DNA of 64,000 nucleotides from Zygnema cylindricum (taxonomy: Eukaryota; Streptophyta; Zygnematophyceae; Zygnematales; Zygnemataceae). Where the stretch lies: positions 475,382 to 539,381 of the forward strand of contig JBBHKE010000248.1 in assembly GCA_037447655.1 (NCBI GenBank), in the 5' to 3' direction. A program made the position numbers and the translations under genes. Positions 9,617 through 19,870 of the stretch are shown here, piece after piece (positions within the stretch are counted from its first letter, which is position 1; each line of letters starts with the position of its first letter). The notes beneath the pieces were generated by a model. It worked only from the letters and a program-made list of their open reading frames with translations. It was not told the origin of the DNA and ran no database searches.

Positions 9617-11119
9617 ATGGATGAACACGGCGTATCCACTACAAAAATGTTGGCGCAAGTTCTCAAGCAGTTAGAAAGTGTGAGATTACAGAACGCGCAG
9701 CTGAGCAACACAGTCGCAGCCTTCGAGTCTCGTCTAGGGGAGCGACCTCATGGAGGCATAAAGATAGACTTCAGGAGACCGAAATTAAGGCTTTCCGATG
9801 TGTTTGACCCTGCAAGACACAAGAACCTTGACACATGGCTATTCTCCGTTGCGAACTATCTTGAGAATTTTCCTAGCCTATCGGATCGTGAGAAGATTCA
9901 CTACGTGGGTGGTCTTCTTAAAGGGGCAACAGGGGCATGGTGGAGGACATTGGTGGAGGACAATGAGATACCAACCGTTTGGGCGCTCTTCGTTCAACTT
10001 CTCCGCGATGCTTGGCAGCGCGTCAACACGGTGAAGGCGACAAGAGATAAGATCGCACTATTGAAGCAACAAACTTCAGTGATGTAGTTTAGGCATTGGT
10101 TCTTGGAGTGCAAAGTTCAAATACCTACTATAACGGAGGATGAAGCCGTCGATCGCTACTTGAAGGGGCTTAAATCATCTATCCGTAGGAACGTGGAACA
10201 ATGGCTTGCTCGGGAAAGCACGTCTCCTAGTCTCTCGGCAATCATCCAGTTTGCGGAGCAGACCGATTCGGTCGACATCAACCTCCGGAGACCTTATCAT
10301 TACGGGTCGAGCAGCGGCGGAGGAAGCCGACGAAACGATGGTCCAACCCCCATGGAGCTCGGAGCAGTTGACGAGGATAAGGAAGTGGTCAACGTCCTGC
10401 GGAGAAAGAAGAAACCTACCAAGACCAAGAACAATGACTTATCCCCCGAGGAGATCCAACGGAGGAGGCAAAATGGCCTATGCTTCCAGTGCGGTTCCCT
10501 AGATCATATGTCTCGAGAATGTTCAAAACAGAAAGGTCCCAAAAAGGGAAAACTTACCGTTATGAGGTTAGCCGGTGAAAGAGGAGACCCTTTGATATTT
10601 CGGGGTCAAATTGTAATGAGCGCAGCTAACTTCATGGTGGACTCCGGAGCACCGGGGAAATTCATTAACGAGGCGATGGTGAAAAGGTTGAAACTTCCTC
10701 TTGTGGTACTAAAGGATCATCATTCGGTACAATTGGCCGACGGAAGTTCCTTATCGATTACCCATCGTACCCCGAGATTACGCGTCGGCATTGAGAAATT
10801 CGAATGGTACGACACACTTCATGTATTACCTCTTTGGGACCATGAGGTAATCTTGGAGAAGCCGTGGCTGCAAAAATGGAATCGGACGATTGATTGGAGA
10901 AGTGGCGCCATGAGAGTGAAGAAAGGTGAAGAAGAGTTTGAGGTAAAAGCGGGAGCGGCTGGTAAGGAAGCGGAAGAGGGACGCTTGCTCTCGGCCTTAC
11001 AGCTAAAGAGGGCACCCAAGAGAGGGAAAACAATTAGTATGGCGATTGTCCAGCTAATGGAGGAGGCAAAGGAGGTGACTCCAGAAGAATGGAAGAAGAA
11101 GGACCCCGACTGCGACTGA
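9617..11119 (+). pseudogene. Gypsy gag-protease region
   Basis: One frame runs from ATG 9617 to the stop at 11117-11119, with a single TAG at 10085-10087. The first part is a gag capsid-like region (a helix near residues 10-40, then RRPKLRLSDVFDPARHKNLD and a Trp-rich segment). A retrotransposon zinc knuckle, CFQCGSLDHMSREC (CX2CX4HX4C), lies near 10481-10522. An aspartic protease motif, FMVDSGAPGKFINEAM, lies near 10633. A C-terminal linker leads to the reverse transcriptase in the same frame after the TGA. Gag packages RNA and the protease matures the polyprotein. The start was chosen because it follows the primer-binding site closely and precedes the capsid-like region. Confidence 0.8.
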
Positions 11120-11524
11120 AAAGAGAGGGACGACGTAGGAAAGACTTCCGAAGAGGCCCCGGAATTCGTGACAAAACTTCTCAAGGAGTACCTAGACGTA
11201 TTTCTCCCTAAGCTCCCCGAAGGATTACCTCCAAAGCGCGAGGTAGACCATAAGATAGAGTTTGTTCTCGGAGCAGTACTTTGGCTAATCAGATGTACAA
11301 GTTGAAATACACCGAGTTAGACGAACTCAAAAAGCAACTCGCAGAGTTGGTCGAAGCCGGAGCAATCGAACCGAGCAAGTCACCGTATGGAGCCCCCGTT
11401 CTTTTCGTAAACAAGAAAGATGGAGGTTTCTATATGTGTATAGACTACCGAGCGCTAAACAAATTAAGAGTGAAGAAAGCGAACCCTTTACTGAGGATTG
11501 ACGAGTTATTCGATCGACTGCTCG
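11120..11524 (+). pseudogene. Gypsy reverse transcriptase, N-terminal part
   Basis: The frame reads APEFVTKLLKEYLDVFLPKL, then a one-base frameshift near 11275 moves to a frame with [40 protein letters not shown] and DYRALNKL. These are the fingers and first palm motifs of Ty3/Gypsy RT. The reading stops at LLV where the Copia element is inserted at 11525. It resumes at 17931. Confidence 0.8.
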
Positions 11525-12565
11525 TGCAATTCTCTGTCCTCCATTGGACTACAGAATACAGGAAGCCTCTAGATAGTGGTTAACTAACCCACTTTAAGCC
11601 ACGACCACTTTTGCCCAAGAAGGCAAACTGACAATTTGACTGCACCCCTGTACAGCGTGGACTCCCTTGAGTCCGTAGCAAAAAGAATCACTGAAAACGG
11701 CCAACCAGCCGATAAGTTATAGGGTGGCAAAGATGCTAATTTATACAAACTCTCAGAGAGAGGACTATCTACCTAAATTTTCCTAAGTCCTAGTTTTTCC
11801 TACTTCCCTCTCACAGCTCCTATCTACTGCCTGTACAAACCAATCACAAAACTGTATAGTACAAGAAAGTACTACTGCCGATGTACTTTCTGTACGGCCT
11901 CTGTACAACACGGCCATTAAGTGGACGCGTGTCCACTTTCCACTCGTCCGTACGTTCCTCAGAATTCCCGCGACCGAATGATGTCTTCCCACGTGGCGCC
12001 AGGTCATGCCACGTCACTAAATGCCAAAATGACCATTCCGGGATTTCGGCGATGATGTGCGCCGTTAGATTTGACGTGAAATTCAATCTCGGCCGTAATA
12101 AATACTTGCGCGATATTTGTTTCGCTTTCGAAACAAAATGCGCAATATCCATTTCAAACAAGTACAGTACTTCGTATTTCGTAGAACTGTATCTATGTGT
12201 GGCGTTAAGGGTTTCAGTTAAATGAATCTAGTACATTACAATAGTTTAAATAGTAATGAAACCCTATATCTCCTAACGGACTTCTACGACAGACTGGTTA
12301 GAGCTAACGGCTACGCCGCGCTCTGCCGGTCGGGGGTTCGAGTCCTGCCGGACTCAACCTTTTGTTGAGAGTGGCTTAAGCCACTCTTTAGTCCTTCCTA
12401 TGGAGTTGAGGCAGCCATGGCTCCATTGCTCTCTCTCTCTCTCCTTCAGTGACTACAACAAGTATGGGGGCGAGAGAGAGAGAAGAGATAGAGGCAGGCT
12501 GCCTACATTTTCTTTTCTAATAAATATAGACCTAGAAAATATATTAAAAACTACTTATTTCAACA
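11525..12565 (-). repeat. 3' LTR of Copia element A
   Basis: This 1,041-bp LTR starts TG and ends CA. On the plus strand it carries a CT/GA microsatellite near 12428-12485 and a tRNA-like module near 12280-12356. The paired copy is 16890-17930. Several differences between the copies are C/T or G/A changes. Confidence 0.92.
12280..12356 (+). other. tRNA-like module in LTR (antisense to element)
   Basis: ACTGGTTAGAGC (a D-arm / A-box-like word) at 12292-12303 is followed by GGTTCGAGTCC at 12335-12345, a perfect B-box match. A TΨC-like stem flanks the B box. The acceptor stem does not close, so this is not a functional tRNA. The arrangement is that of a tRNA-derived Pol III internal promoter, pointing opposite to the element's own transcription. 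The second LTR has the same module at 17645-17721. Confidence 0.55.
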
Positions 12566-12582
12566 CTCCCCTTATTTTCTAG
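12566..12582 (-). other. Polypurine tract of Copia element A
   Basis: Read on the minus strand this is CTAGAAAATAAGGGGAG, immediately upstream of the 3' LTR. It is the expected plus-strand primer for reverse transcription. The same motif borders the LTRs of the related copies at 33866 and about 37391. Confidence 0.75.
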
Positions 12583-13538
12583 TCAAATTTTAATTTTTCT
12601 TTTAACCCGCATTTCTCCCGACAATATTTCAATTTAGGAGAGGGCACAGGTTTGGTCATCATGTCAGCCACCATTTCTTCATCAGGTCTATACACAAGAT
12701 TTAAAATTTTATTTTCAACTTTTTCTCTTACGAAGCTTAATCTTATGTCCATATGTTTTGCTTTGAAATGATGTTTTGGATTGGCTGCGATTGCGATTGC
12801 AGCTTGATTATCGCAAAAGATTTCATGCACTCCCTCCTTCATATATCCCAGTTCTTGCAACAATGACTTCACCCACAGAACAAGACGCCATATACTCAGC
12901 CTCCATAGTAGACTGAGCAACCACCTTTTGTTGCTTGCTGCTCCAACAGCAAGCACCTTCCCCAACATACAACACATACCTAGAAGTGCATCGTCTCATA
13001 GGTGCGTCCCCATAACTGGCATCACTCCAAGTAGTGATGTCAGTGTGCTCCCCTCCCAAATGCAACCATAACTCTCTAGTTCCCACCAGATATTTCATGA
13101 CTCTCTTGGCTGCCTCCCAATCCCTCTTCCTAGGATCATTAAGACTCCTATTGAGTACACCAATTGCCGCCGCTATGTCCGGCCTGGTACAATTCATAAA
13201 ATAGATTAAGCTTCCTACGACCTGTCTATAAGGGATAGACTTCATGAACTCTCTCTCCTCTGGACTCATCTGATCGTCTAAGATCATCACTCCTCCTTCT
13301 ACACTCCCATCACTTACTTTTTTCAAGTCCATGGGAGTGGTACAACTGTTAGCATTTTCCATCTGGAATTTCTCAAACATATTACCTATTGCTTCTTTCT
13401 GAGTAAGTCTGATAATCTTCTTCCCCCTATCTCTCTCCATTTGGATCCCCAAAATATATTTTGCCTCCCCTAAATCCTTCATATCAAATCTGCCCCTAAG
13501 ATCTTTCTTTAGCCTATTGATATTCTCCAAAGACTTAC

Positions 13539-14606
13539 TTAACACAAGCAGATCATCCACATAAATTGCAATAAAAATGACACCATTCTCATCTTCAAAC
13601 ATATAGATAGAATGGTCAGAGCTGATCCGGATGTATTCAGATCGGTGAGAAACTCATCTAGTTTCTTATTCCACTGTCGGGGAGCTTGTTTCAGTCCATA
13701 TAAGGATTTTATGAGCCTGCACACTTTGCTCTCTTCTCCTTCTTCCACAAACCCCTCGGGTTGCCACATAAAAATTTCTTCCTCTAACTCACCATTAAGA
13801 AAAGCAGTCTTAATGTCCATCTGGTGAATTTCCATGTCTTCCGCTGCGTCCAGACTGAGGAGAATCCTTACCGATGGGAACCGAATAACTGGAGCAAAGG
13901 TCTCCTCATAGTCAATCCCCTCTTTTTGGGTGAACCCCTTCGCTACCAATCGAGCCTTATACCTCTCAATTGTATTATGTGGGTTTAGTTTTAGTTTAAA
14001 TACCCATTTACATCCAATAGGTTTTCTGTCTGGAGGGCAATCCGCTAGTTCCCAAGTATTTGCTTCCATGATAGAAGCCATCTCATCATTTATGGCTCTA
14101 ATCCATCTTTCTTTCTCTGGACTATTCACTGCCTCTAAGTAAGACTGAGGCTCATCTGGGTGAGATAGCTTAGTTACCTTATGAGCAGCTTGTTTTTCCT
14201 GTATCCTTTTGCTGCTCCTCCTTCCTCCCTCAAACTCAGAAGCTGGAATGGATGGAATTCTTTGATTTCTTCTCACTGTCTCTTCGGCTCCCCTGTCCAT
14301 AAAAACCGTATCTTCTCCTGCTTCTTCCATCTCCTCGAAGTCCATAGGAGTATGTGAGGTTTCCGGTGAGTCTCCTGTATCTTCGATCTCCCCTGAATCT
14401 GTAATCACAGTTTCACTCATGTCTTTTTCGGGAACGACTGAGTTCTCCTCACTTTCGGACTCAAATCTGATCCTTATCTTCTTTGTATATTTGAAGGGGT
14501 CAAATGACTTCCCTTCATCCATGACAACTAAGTGTTTGACCAGAATGATATCTTTCTTTGCTAAGTCATATACTCTATATCCCTTAACATCCTCATCATA
14601 TCCCAC
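13539..14606 (-). CDS. Copia A integrase end and reverse transcriptase open frame
   Basis: This 355-codon frame begins in the integrase C-terminal part (GYDEDVKGYRVYDL). It passes through an acidic linker, then SIPASEFEGGRRSSKRIQ, and enters RT with WELADCPPDRKPIGCKWVFK, ARLVAKGFTQKEGIDYEETF, MDIKTAFLNGELEEEIFM and LKQAPRQWNKKLDEFL. It loses frame just before the YVDD box, which lies in the next frame (12823-13602). It is annotated separately because it is a substantial uninterrupted block. Confidence 0.8.
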   Translation of the reverse strand: MGYDEDVKGYRVYDLAKKDIILVKHLVVMDEGKSFDPFKYTKKIRIRFESESEENSVVPEKDMSETVITDSGEIEDTGDSPETSHTPMDFEEMEEAGEDTVFMDRGAEETVRRNQRIPSIPASEFEGGRRSSKRIQEKQAAHKVTKLSHPDEPQSYLEAVNSPEKERWIRAINDEMASIMEANTWELADCPPDRKPIGCKWVFKLKLNPHNTIERYKARLVAKGFTQKEGIDYEETFAPVIRFPSVRILLSLDAAEDMEIHQMDIKTAFLNGELEEEIFMWQPEGFVEEGEESKVCRLIKSLYGLKQAPRQWNKKLDEFLTDLNTSGSALTILSICLKMRMVSFLLQFMWMICLC

Positions 14607-14992
14607 AAAGTATCCAGGTTTTCCCTTAGCATCTAGTTTCTAGTTTTTCCTATCCGTGTGAAGAATGTAAACTTGGCTACCAAATACTTTAAGGTGTGAG
14701 ATATCTTGTTTCCTTCCAACCAATCTCTCATAAGGTGTGACTCCCTTTACAGCAGAGGTAAGGACTCTATTCTTAATATAGTTGGCACAGTTCATTGCCT
14801 CTGCCCAAAATCTCTTTCCTATTTTCTTGTCTGCCAACATACTGCATGCACTATCTCCTAGTGTTCTATTCAACCTCTCAGCTACTCCATTTTGTTCCGT
14901 GTTGTATGGTACAGTTTTCTGGTGTTGCACTCCCTCATCTCTCAGATATTCCTCAAACTGGATAGAGGTATATTCCCCCCCATTATCACTCT

Positions 14993-16909
14993 TTATCCTC
15001 TTAATAGGGGTTTCATGCAATTTCTCACTCCATGCTTTATACACTTTGAAGTAAGTTGATGCTTCAGACTTATTTTCAGAAAGTAGACTCTAGAGTATCT
15101 AGACCAATCATCAGTTATTGTCATCATAAACCTCTTTCCTCCAACCGCAGATACTTTTGCAGGTCCCCAAATGTCTGTGTGGACCAAATCTAACACTTTC
15201 TCACCTCTATATGTGGCGGCTTTGGGAAAGGGAAGTCTGTGAGCCTTACCTTTAGCACAACCACTACAATCATCCATCACTTCATTATCCCCAAACTGAA
15301 TGCCATCTACTACCCCAAGCTTTTTCATTTCCCTTAACCTATCAAAATGCACATGCCCCAACCGCTTATGCCAAATCATCACCTTAGGAACACCAACATA
15401 GTAAGCATTCTTCTTTTCATTACTCAAGTTAAGCCTAAACATTCCTTGGCTAGCCTTATCTGCTGTAAAGTAAACTTCATCCCGATACTTAGCTGTAAAG
15501 ACTCCCTTTCTAGTGAAAGTATCAAACTCTTTGTCATCTAACACAGACGTAGAGACAAGATTTTTACTCAGCTGAGGAATGTAAAGTACATCTGAGAATG
15601 TAAGTATGGAAGTCTTACCCTCCACTAAGACTTTCAGATCTACTGATCCCACTAGATCTATAGTAACCACTCTCCCATCCCCATACTCTATCTCTACAGT
15701 AGGAATCTTTCTTAACTTAGTGAAGAGTTCTTTATCACGACACATATGCATGGATGCACCTGAGTCGATGATCCATCCTTCCTGTGGAGCTTCCCGAATT
15801 GCTCCAAGGGCACACTTTTGCCTCCGAGGGATCTCCTTCTCCTCCAGACTCTCGTCAAGAAGAAGCTCCCCATCCTCCTCAGAGGACTCATCCTCGGTTT
15901 CTCCTGACACTTTTGTAACCACAAGTGCCTTTTTCTTCCCTCCGGAAGGACCTCCTCCACCGTTCTCTTCGAGCCTCAGCTCTGATAGCTTGACACAATC
16001 TGCAATAAAGTGTCCCGGCTTTTTGCAATAATGACAAAGACCCTTTGGGGGCCTCTTTCCCCCAGACAGATCTCTTTCCCCTCTATAAGGTTTCTTCGGG
16101 TCCTTCCCCCATCGGTCCCCTCCTGCTGCTAGAGCTTGAATGCTCTTTCCTCCTCTCCTAATCTCCATTGTGTTTTCCTGCACAAGTATCATCCTGACTA
16201 CTGTGTTCCTTTTCCATGAACTATCAGGCATTCCCTGTACTCTGTACACTATGTTTTCAAACTCATCTGGTAATTTCATGATAAGGGTGTTAACTTTCAT
16301 TTTCATTGCACCTGTCCACCCGGCACTTTCCATTTCCATATACAAACAAGAAAGATCATTACAGTAATCTAACATCTTTCCTCCTTTGTTAGTGTAACTC
16401 AATAATTTTTGCTCAGCCAACTGGAGCTCCTGAATAGTTCCAGCTCTATAAATCTCCACTAAACTCTCCCACAACTCCTCCGCCTTGTAAATGTGAAGAT
16501 GAGGAGTGGCCAAACCTTGAGTGAGGTGCCTCAGAATGAAGTTCTTGGCAGCCATGTTTACATCCTCCCACATTTGAGTATCGTTCTCCACGGTCTTCAC
16601 GGTCGCCGCTCCCGATACTGTTGCAATAGGAGTGAGGGGTGTCTCCTTCCCTTTGTCCTTTTCGAACACACTGCTGTCCCCATCATCTGCCTCCTTCGCT
16701 GAGGCAGCCGTTGTTGCAGAAAACCTTACTCCCCCAAATCCTGGTGGAGTTCCCGAAGGCGGATGTTTCACTTGTCCACTCACGATACCCCAGTATCGTT
16801 TTTCACACAAAGCTCCCATCATCATGGCTTCCCAATAGATGAACCCAGATCCATTGAAGGTGGGCACCCTAGAGGGTGGGCCCATAACCTGCAATTCTGT
16901 GTCCTCCAT
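14993..16909 (-). CDS. Copia A gag-protease-integrase N-terminal open frame
   Basis: This is the largest intact piece of element A, at 638 codons. It holds gag (about residues 1-280), the zinc knuckle near residue 290, an acidic linker (ETEDESSEEDGE), protease near residue 380, the GAG-pre-integrase HHCC region near 510-560 and the first integrase aspartate in LDLVHTDIWGP. It ends after a frameshift inside the integrase core, so the downstream catalytic residues lie in the next open frame (14640-15044). Confidence 0.8.
   Translation of the reverse strand: MEDTELQVMGPPSRVPTFNGSGFIYWEAMMMGALCEKRYWGIVSGQVKHPPSGTPPGFGGVRFSATTAASAKEADDGDSSVFEKDKGKETPLTPIATVSGAATVKTVENDTQMWEDVNMAAKNFILRHLTQGLATPHLHIYKAEELWESLVEIYRAGTIQELQLAEQKLLSYTNKGGKMLDYCNDLSCLYMEMESAGWTGAMKMKVNTLIMKLPDEFENIVYRVQGMPDSSWKRNTVVRMILVQENTMEIRRGGKSIQALAAGGDRWGKDPKKPYRGERDLSGGKRPPKGLCHYCKKPGHFIADCVKLSELRLEENGGGGPSGGKKKALVVTKVSGETEDESSEEDGELLLDESLEEKEIPRRQKCALGAIREAPQEGWIIDSGASMHMCRDKELFTKLRKIPTVEIEYGDGRVVTIDLVGSVDLKVLVEGKTSILTFSDVLYIPQLSKNLVSTSVLDDKEFDTFTRKGVFTAKYRDEVYFTADKASQGMFRLNLSNEKKNAYYVGVPKVMIWHKRLGHVHFDRLREMKKLGVVDGIQFGDNEVMDDCSGCAKGKAHRLPFPKAATYRGEKVLDLVHTDIWGPAKVSAVGGKRFMMTITDDWSRYSRVYFLKISLKHQLTSKCIKHGVRNCMKPLLRG
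16875..16889 (-). promoter_or_regulatory. Half-tRNA primer-binding site of Copia A
   Basis: Directly after the 5' LTR the element reads GGTTATGGGCCCACC. This is complementary to GGUGGGCCCAUAACC, the anticodon stem-loop of plant cytosolic initiator tRNA-Met, and not to the tRNA 3' end. The codons here also encode VMGP of gag. Drosophila copia and yeast Ty5 use comparable internal priming from half of initiator tRNA-Met. Confidence 0.75.
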
Positions 16910-17930
16910 TGGACTACAGAATACAGGAAGCCTCTAGATAGTGGTTAACTAACCCACTTTAAGCCACGACCACTTCTGCCCAAGAAGGCAAACTGACAAT
17001 TTGACTGCACCCCTGTACAGCCTAGACTCCCCTGAGTCCGTAGCAAAAAGAATCACTGAAAACGGCCAACCAGCCGATAAGTTATAGGGTGGCAAAGATG
17101 CCGATTTATACAAACTCTCTGAGAGAGGACTATCTACCTAAATTTTCCTAAGTCCTAGTTTTTCCTACTTCCCTCTCACAGCTCCTATCTACTGCCTGTA
17201 CGAACCAATCACAAAACTGTATAGTACAAGAAAGTACTACTGCCGATGTACTTTCTGTACGGCCTCTGTACGACACGGCCATTAAGTGGACGCGTGTCCA
17301 CTTTCCACTCGTCTGTACGTTCCTCGGAATTCCCGCGACCGAATGATGTCTTCCCACGTGGCGCCAGGTCATGCCACGTCACTAAATGCCAAAATGACCA
17401 TTCCAAGATTTCGGCGATGATGTGCGCCGTTAGATTTGACGTGAAATTCAATCTCGGCCGTAATAAATACTTGCGCGATATTTGTTTCGCTTTCGAAACA
17501 AAATGCGCAATATCCATTTCAAACAAGTACAGTACTTCGTATTTCGTAGAACTGTATCTATGTGTGGCGTTAAGGGTTTCAGTTAAATGAATCTAGTACA
17601 TTACAATAGTTTAAATAGTAATGAAACCCTATATCTCCTAACGGACTTCTACGACAGACTGGTTAGAGCTAACGGCTACGCCGCGCTCTGCCGGTCGGGG
17701 GTTCGAGTCCTGCCGGACTCAACCTTTTGTTGAGAGTGGCTTAAGCCACTCTTTAGTCCTTCCTATGGAGTTGAGGCAGCCATGGCTCCATTGCTCTCTC
17801 TCTCTCTCCTTCAGTGACTACAACAAGTATGGGGGCGAGAGAGAGAGAAGAGATAGAGGCAGGCTGCCTACATTTTCTTTTCTAATAAATTTAGACCTAG
17901 AAAATATATTAAAAACTACTTATTTCAACA
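16890..17930 (-). repeat. 5' LTR of Copia element A
   Basis: This 1,041-bp copy pairs with 11525-12565. In the element's orientation its last 20 nt carry the gag start codon. The TSD GCTCG follows at 17931. Confidence 0.92.
17645..17721 (+). other. tRNA-like module in second LTR
   Basis: This is the same module as at 12280-12356, with the B box GGTTCGAGTCC at 17700-17710 unchanged. It is antisense to the element. Confidence 0.55.
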
Positions 17931-18662
17931 GCTCGGAGCTAAATATTTTTCCAAGATAGACTTACGGATCGGCTACCACCAGATCAGAATTGCCGAGGAG
18001 GATGTGGAAAAGACGACATTTAGAACTCGGTACGGTGATTTCTAGTTTCGAGTAATGCCGTTCGGGTTGACTAATACACCGGCAAATTTTATGCATTTAA
18101 TGAAGTCCATCTTTCGGCAATATCTGGACGCATTTGTAATCGTCTTCCTAGACAACATCCTGGTGTATAGCCGAACGCAGGAAGAACATATAAAGCATAT
18201 GCGGACGGTCCTACAAGTCCTTCGGGAAAATAGGTTGTACGCAAAGAGAAGCAAATGTGACTTCTTCAAGGAGAAAATTGATTTTTTGGGCCATGTGGTG
18301 AGCCAAGACGGAATCGAGGTGGATCCGAACAAAACGAGGGCAGTGAAAGAGTGGCCGCAGCCAACGAATATTACGGAATTACGGAGCTTTCTAGGATTAT
18401 GCTCCTACTATCGCCCTTTGTCGAAGGTTTTGCAAAAATCGTTGCACCCCTCACCGAGTTACTCAAGAATGACGTGCCCTATGAGTGGAAATCGGCGCTA
18501 GGGGCAGCCTTTAACACGCTAAATGAGCCGTTGGTCACCGCCCCTGTGTTAGCTGTTCCCAACCCGGAATTACCTTGGACGATAATCACCGACTCCAGCG
18601 ATATGGCTATTGGAGCAATCCTTATGGAGGATCAAGGAAAAGGCCTTCAACTCATTACCTAC
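17931..18662 (+). pseudogene. Gypsy reverse transcriptase C-terminal part and RNase H start
   Basis: The reading resumes with [35 protein letters not shown], then [27 protein letters not shown] and [10 protein letters not shown]. The polymerase box normally reads FLDD; here it is FLDN, so a catalytic aspartate is lost. A stop lies at 18042-18044, and a frameshift near 18415 leads into the connection/RNase H region (LAVPNPELPWTIITDSSDMA, GAILMEDQGKGLQLITY). It breaks where the solo LTR is inserted. Confidence 0.8.
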
Positions 18663-19865
18663 TGTTGAAATTTATGTATTTTCTGGGTCTGTATTGGAAA
18701 AATAAATAGAGTAAGTTAGCAAATGCAACAAGCTTCTCGCTCAACTCTTTCCGGACCCCATACTTGTTGCAGTCACTGAAGACGAGAGAGAGAGCTAGAG
18801 CCATGGCTGTCTAAAGAGGATAGGCTAATTCGTAGTTTGTACCAAAATAATTGTGCCGGTTCCAGGATTTGATCCTGGTACCTACATCCTATAATAGACG
18901 TTAGCTTTAGCCTATAGCTTAGAGTAAGCGATGGCATATGTAGGGTACAATAGGTATTTATAAGTGTACAAGAAGAGAATTCCCAATCAATAAATAACCA
19001 AAATCTGCCCCACATCGTTTGAACCATGGTTCACTATATTTAAAGGTATCGTTCAGTATATGTTGACAAACGATACACGTTTGCTTCAAAGATATATAAG
19101 TTAACGCAACAGCTAATTAACGGCAGACTAACGAAAACGAGCAATTCATGCATGGACGCGAATCTGAACTGTGTAAAATATGTTTTGAACGGACGGCCGC
19201 CATTGTAGCCGCCACGCGAAGTGAGCTTTTGGCGGCATTTGGAGATAGCATCACACGGTGCCACGTGGCGCCACATTATTTGATAATGGAAAATATGGGA
19301 GGAGGAACCATGACTCCGGATTTCACAGGTGTCACCTTGAAGACCATGTCGTACAATGGCCGTACAATAAGTACATCTCCTATTTTACCTTCTTGTACTA
19401 TATAGTGTTCCTATTGGACTAGGGTTTAGTAGTAGGTAGTCGTGAATAGGCAGACCAAGACTTAGTGATATTTAGGTACCTCTCTCTAAATATAAAGGTC
19501 ATCTTTGACGTGCCATAACTTAATGCTCGGGTGAGCATATTCAATGATTCTTTTTGCTGCGGACTCAAGGGAGTCTAGGCTACACAAGGGTGTATCGGTC
19601 AGAGGTTTTTGCGTGCCAGGGTGGCACTTATTCAGTGGGAAAGTCAAAGTGGGGAATATTGTCTAAAACACATATTCAAGCTTTGCATTATGTGGTGGAA
19701 GTGAGCACACAGAAGAACTTATCTTCACAAGGGTGAAGTTGTATTGGGGTTTTGATTGTCAAGGGATCATTCATTTGGGTTTATATCAACTTGGAGTCAG
19801 CACTCTCTAGATTAGCTTCTTTTGGATCTGCGAATTCTGTGGGCAATGTAGCCCATAGAATTTCA
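18663..19865 (+). mobile_element. Solo LTR of a Copia-related family
   Basis: This 1,203-bp segment begins TGTTGAAATTT and ends GAATTTCA, flanked by CCTAC at 18658-18662 and 19866-19870. Its middle (GCAACAGCTAATTAAC, GAGCAATTCATGCATG, AAATATGTTTTGA and GTGCCACGTGGCGCCAC) matches the LTRs at 24834 and 33866. A degenerate antisense tRNA-like B box, GGATCAAATCC, lies near 18872. No internal region is present, so recombination between LTRs has probably removed it. Confidence 0.88.
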
Positions 19866-19870
19866 CCTAC

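Larger units (their letters stand above)
12579..16909 (-). pseudogene. Copia element A gag-pol polyprotein
   Basis: The reading starts at ATG 16909-16907, 20 nt inside the 5' LTR, and crosses the primer-binding site in frame. Domains in order are: Copia gag with a YW motif; zinc knuckle CHYCKKPGHFIADC; protease WIIDSGASMHM; integrase HHCC (HKRLGHVHFDRL ... CSGCAKGK) and catalytic core (LVHTDIWGP, SDNGGEY, NGVAERLNRTLG); RT with IYVDDLLVLSKS; RNase H with TTWSDASYGD and STMEAEYMASC. Lesions are a frameshift near 15075, a Trp-to-stop TAG at 14640-14642, a frameshift near 13620 and a small deletion with frameshift near 12860. The long intact stretches show recent activity. Confidence 0.9.
11525..17930 (-). 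mobile_element. Copia element A, complete, nested in Gypsy RT
   Basis: The element is 6,406 bp and begins TGCAATTCT and ends TTTCAACA (plus-strand view), flanked by the 5-bp duplication GCTCG at 11520-11524 and 17931-17935. Both LTRs are 1,041 bp and differ at roughly 16 positions by eye, so the insertion is fairly recent. Coding runs on the minus strand as one gag-pol with a few lesions. The primer site is unusual (see 16875-16889). Confidence 0.93.

Noticed and set aside
11281-11583. An independent 100-codon gene
   Set aside because: It is the fingers region of the Gypsy RT. Its last residues are translated from the inserted Copia LTR.
11881-12225. A 114-codon open frame present twice (also at 17246-17590)
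   Set aside because: It lies wholly inside the paired LTRs of Copia A, has no recognisable domain and overlaps an opposite frame of similar length.
12280-12356. A functional tRNA gene
   Set aside because: The B box is perfect, but the acceptor stem does not pair and the anticodon arm is irregular. It is treated as a tRNA-like module.
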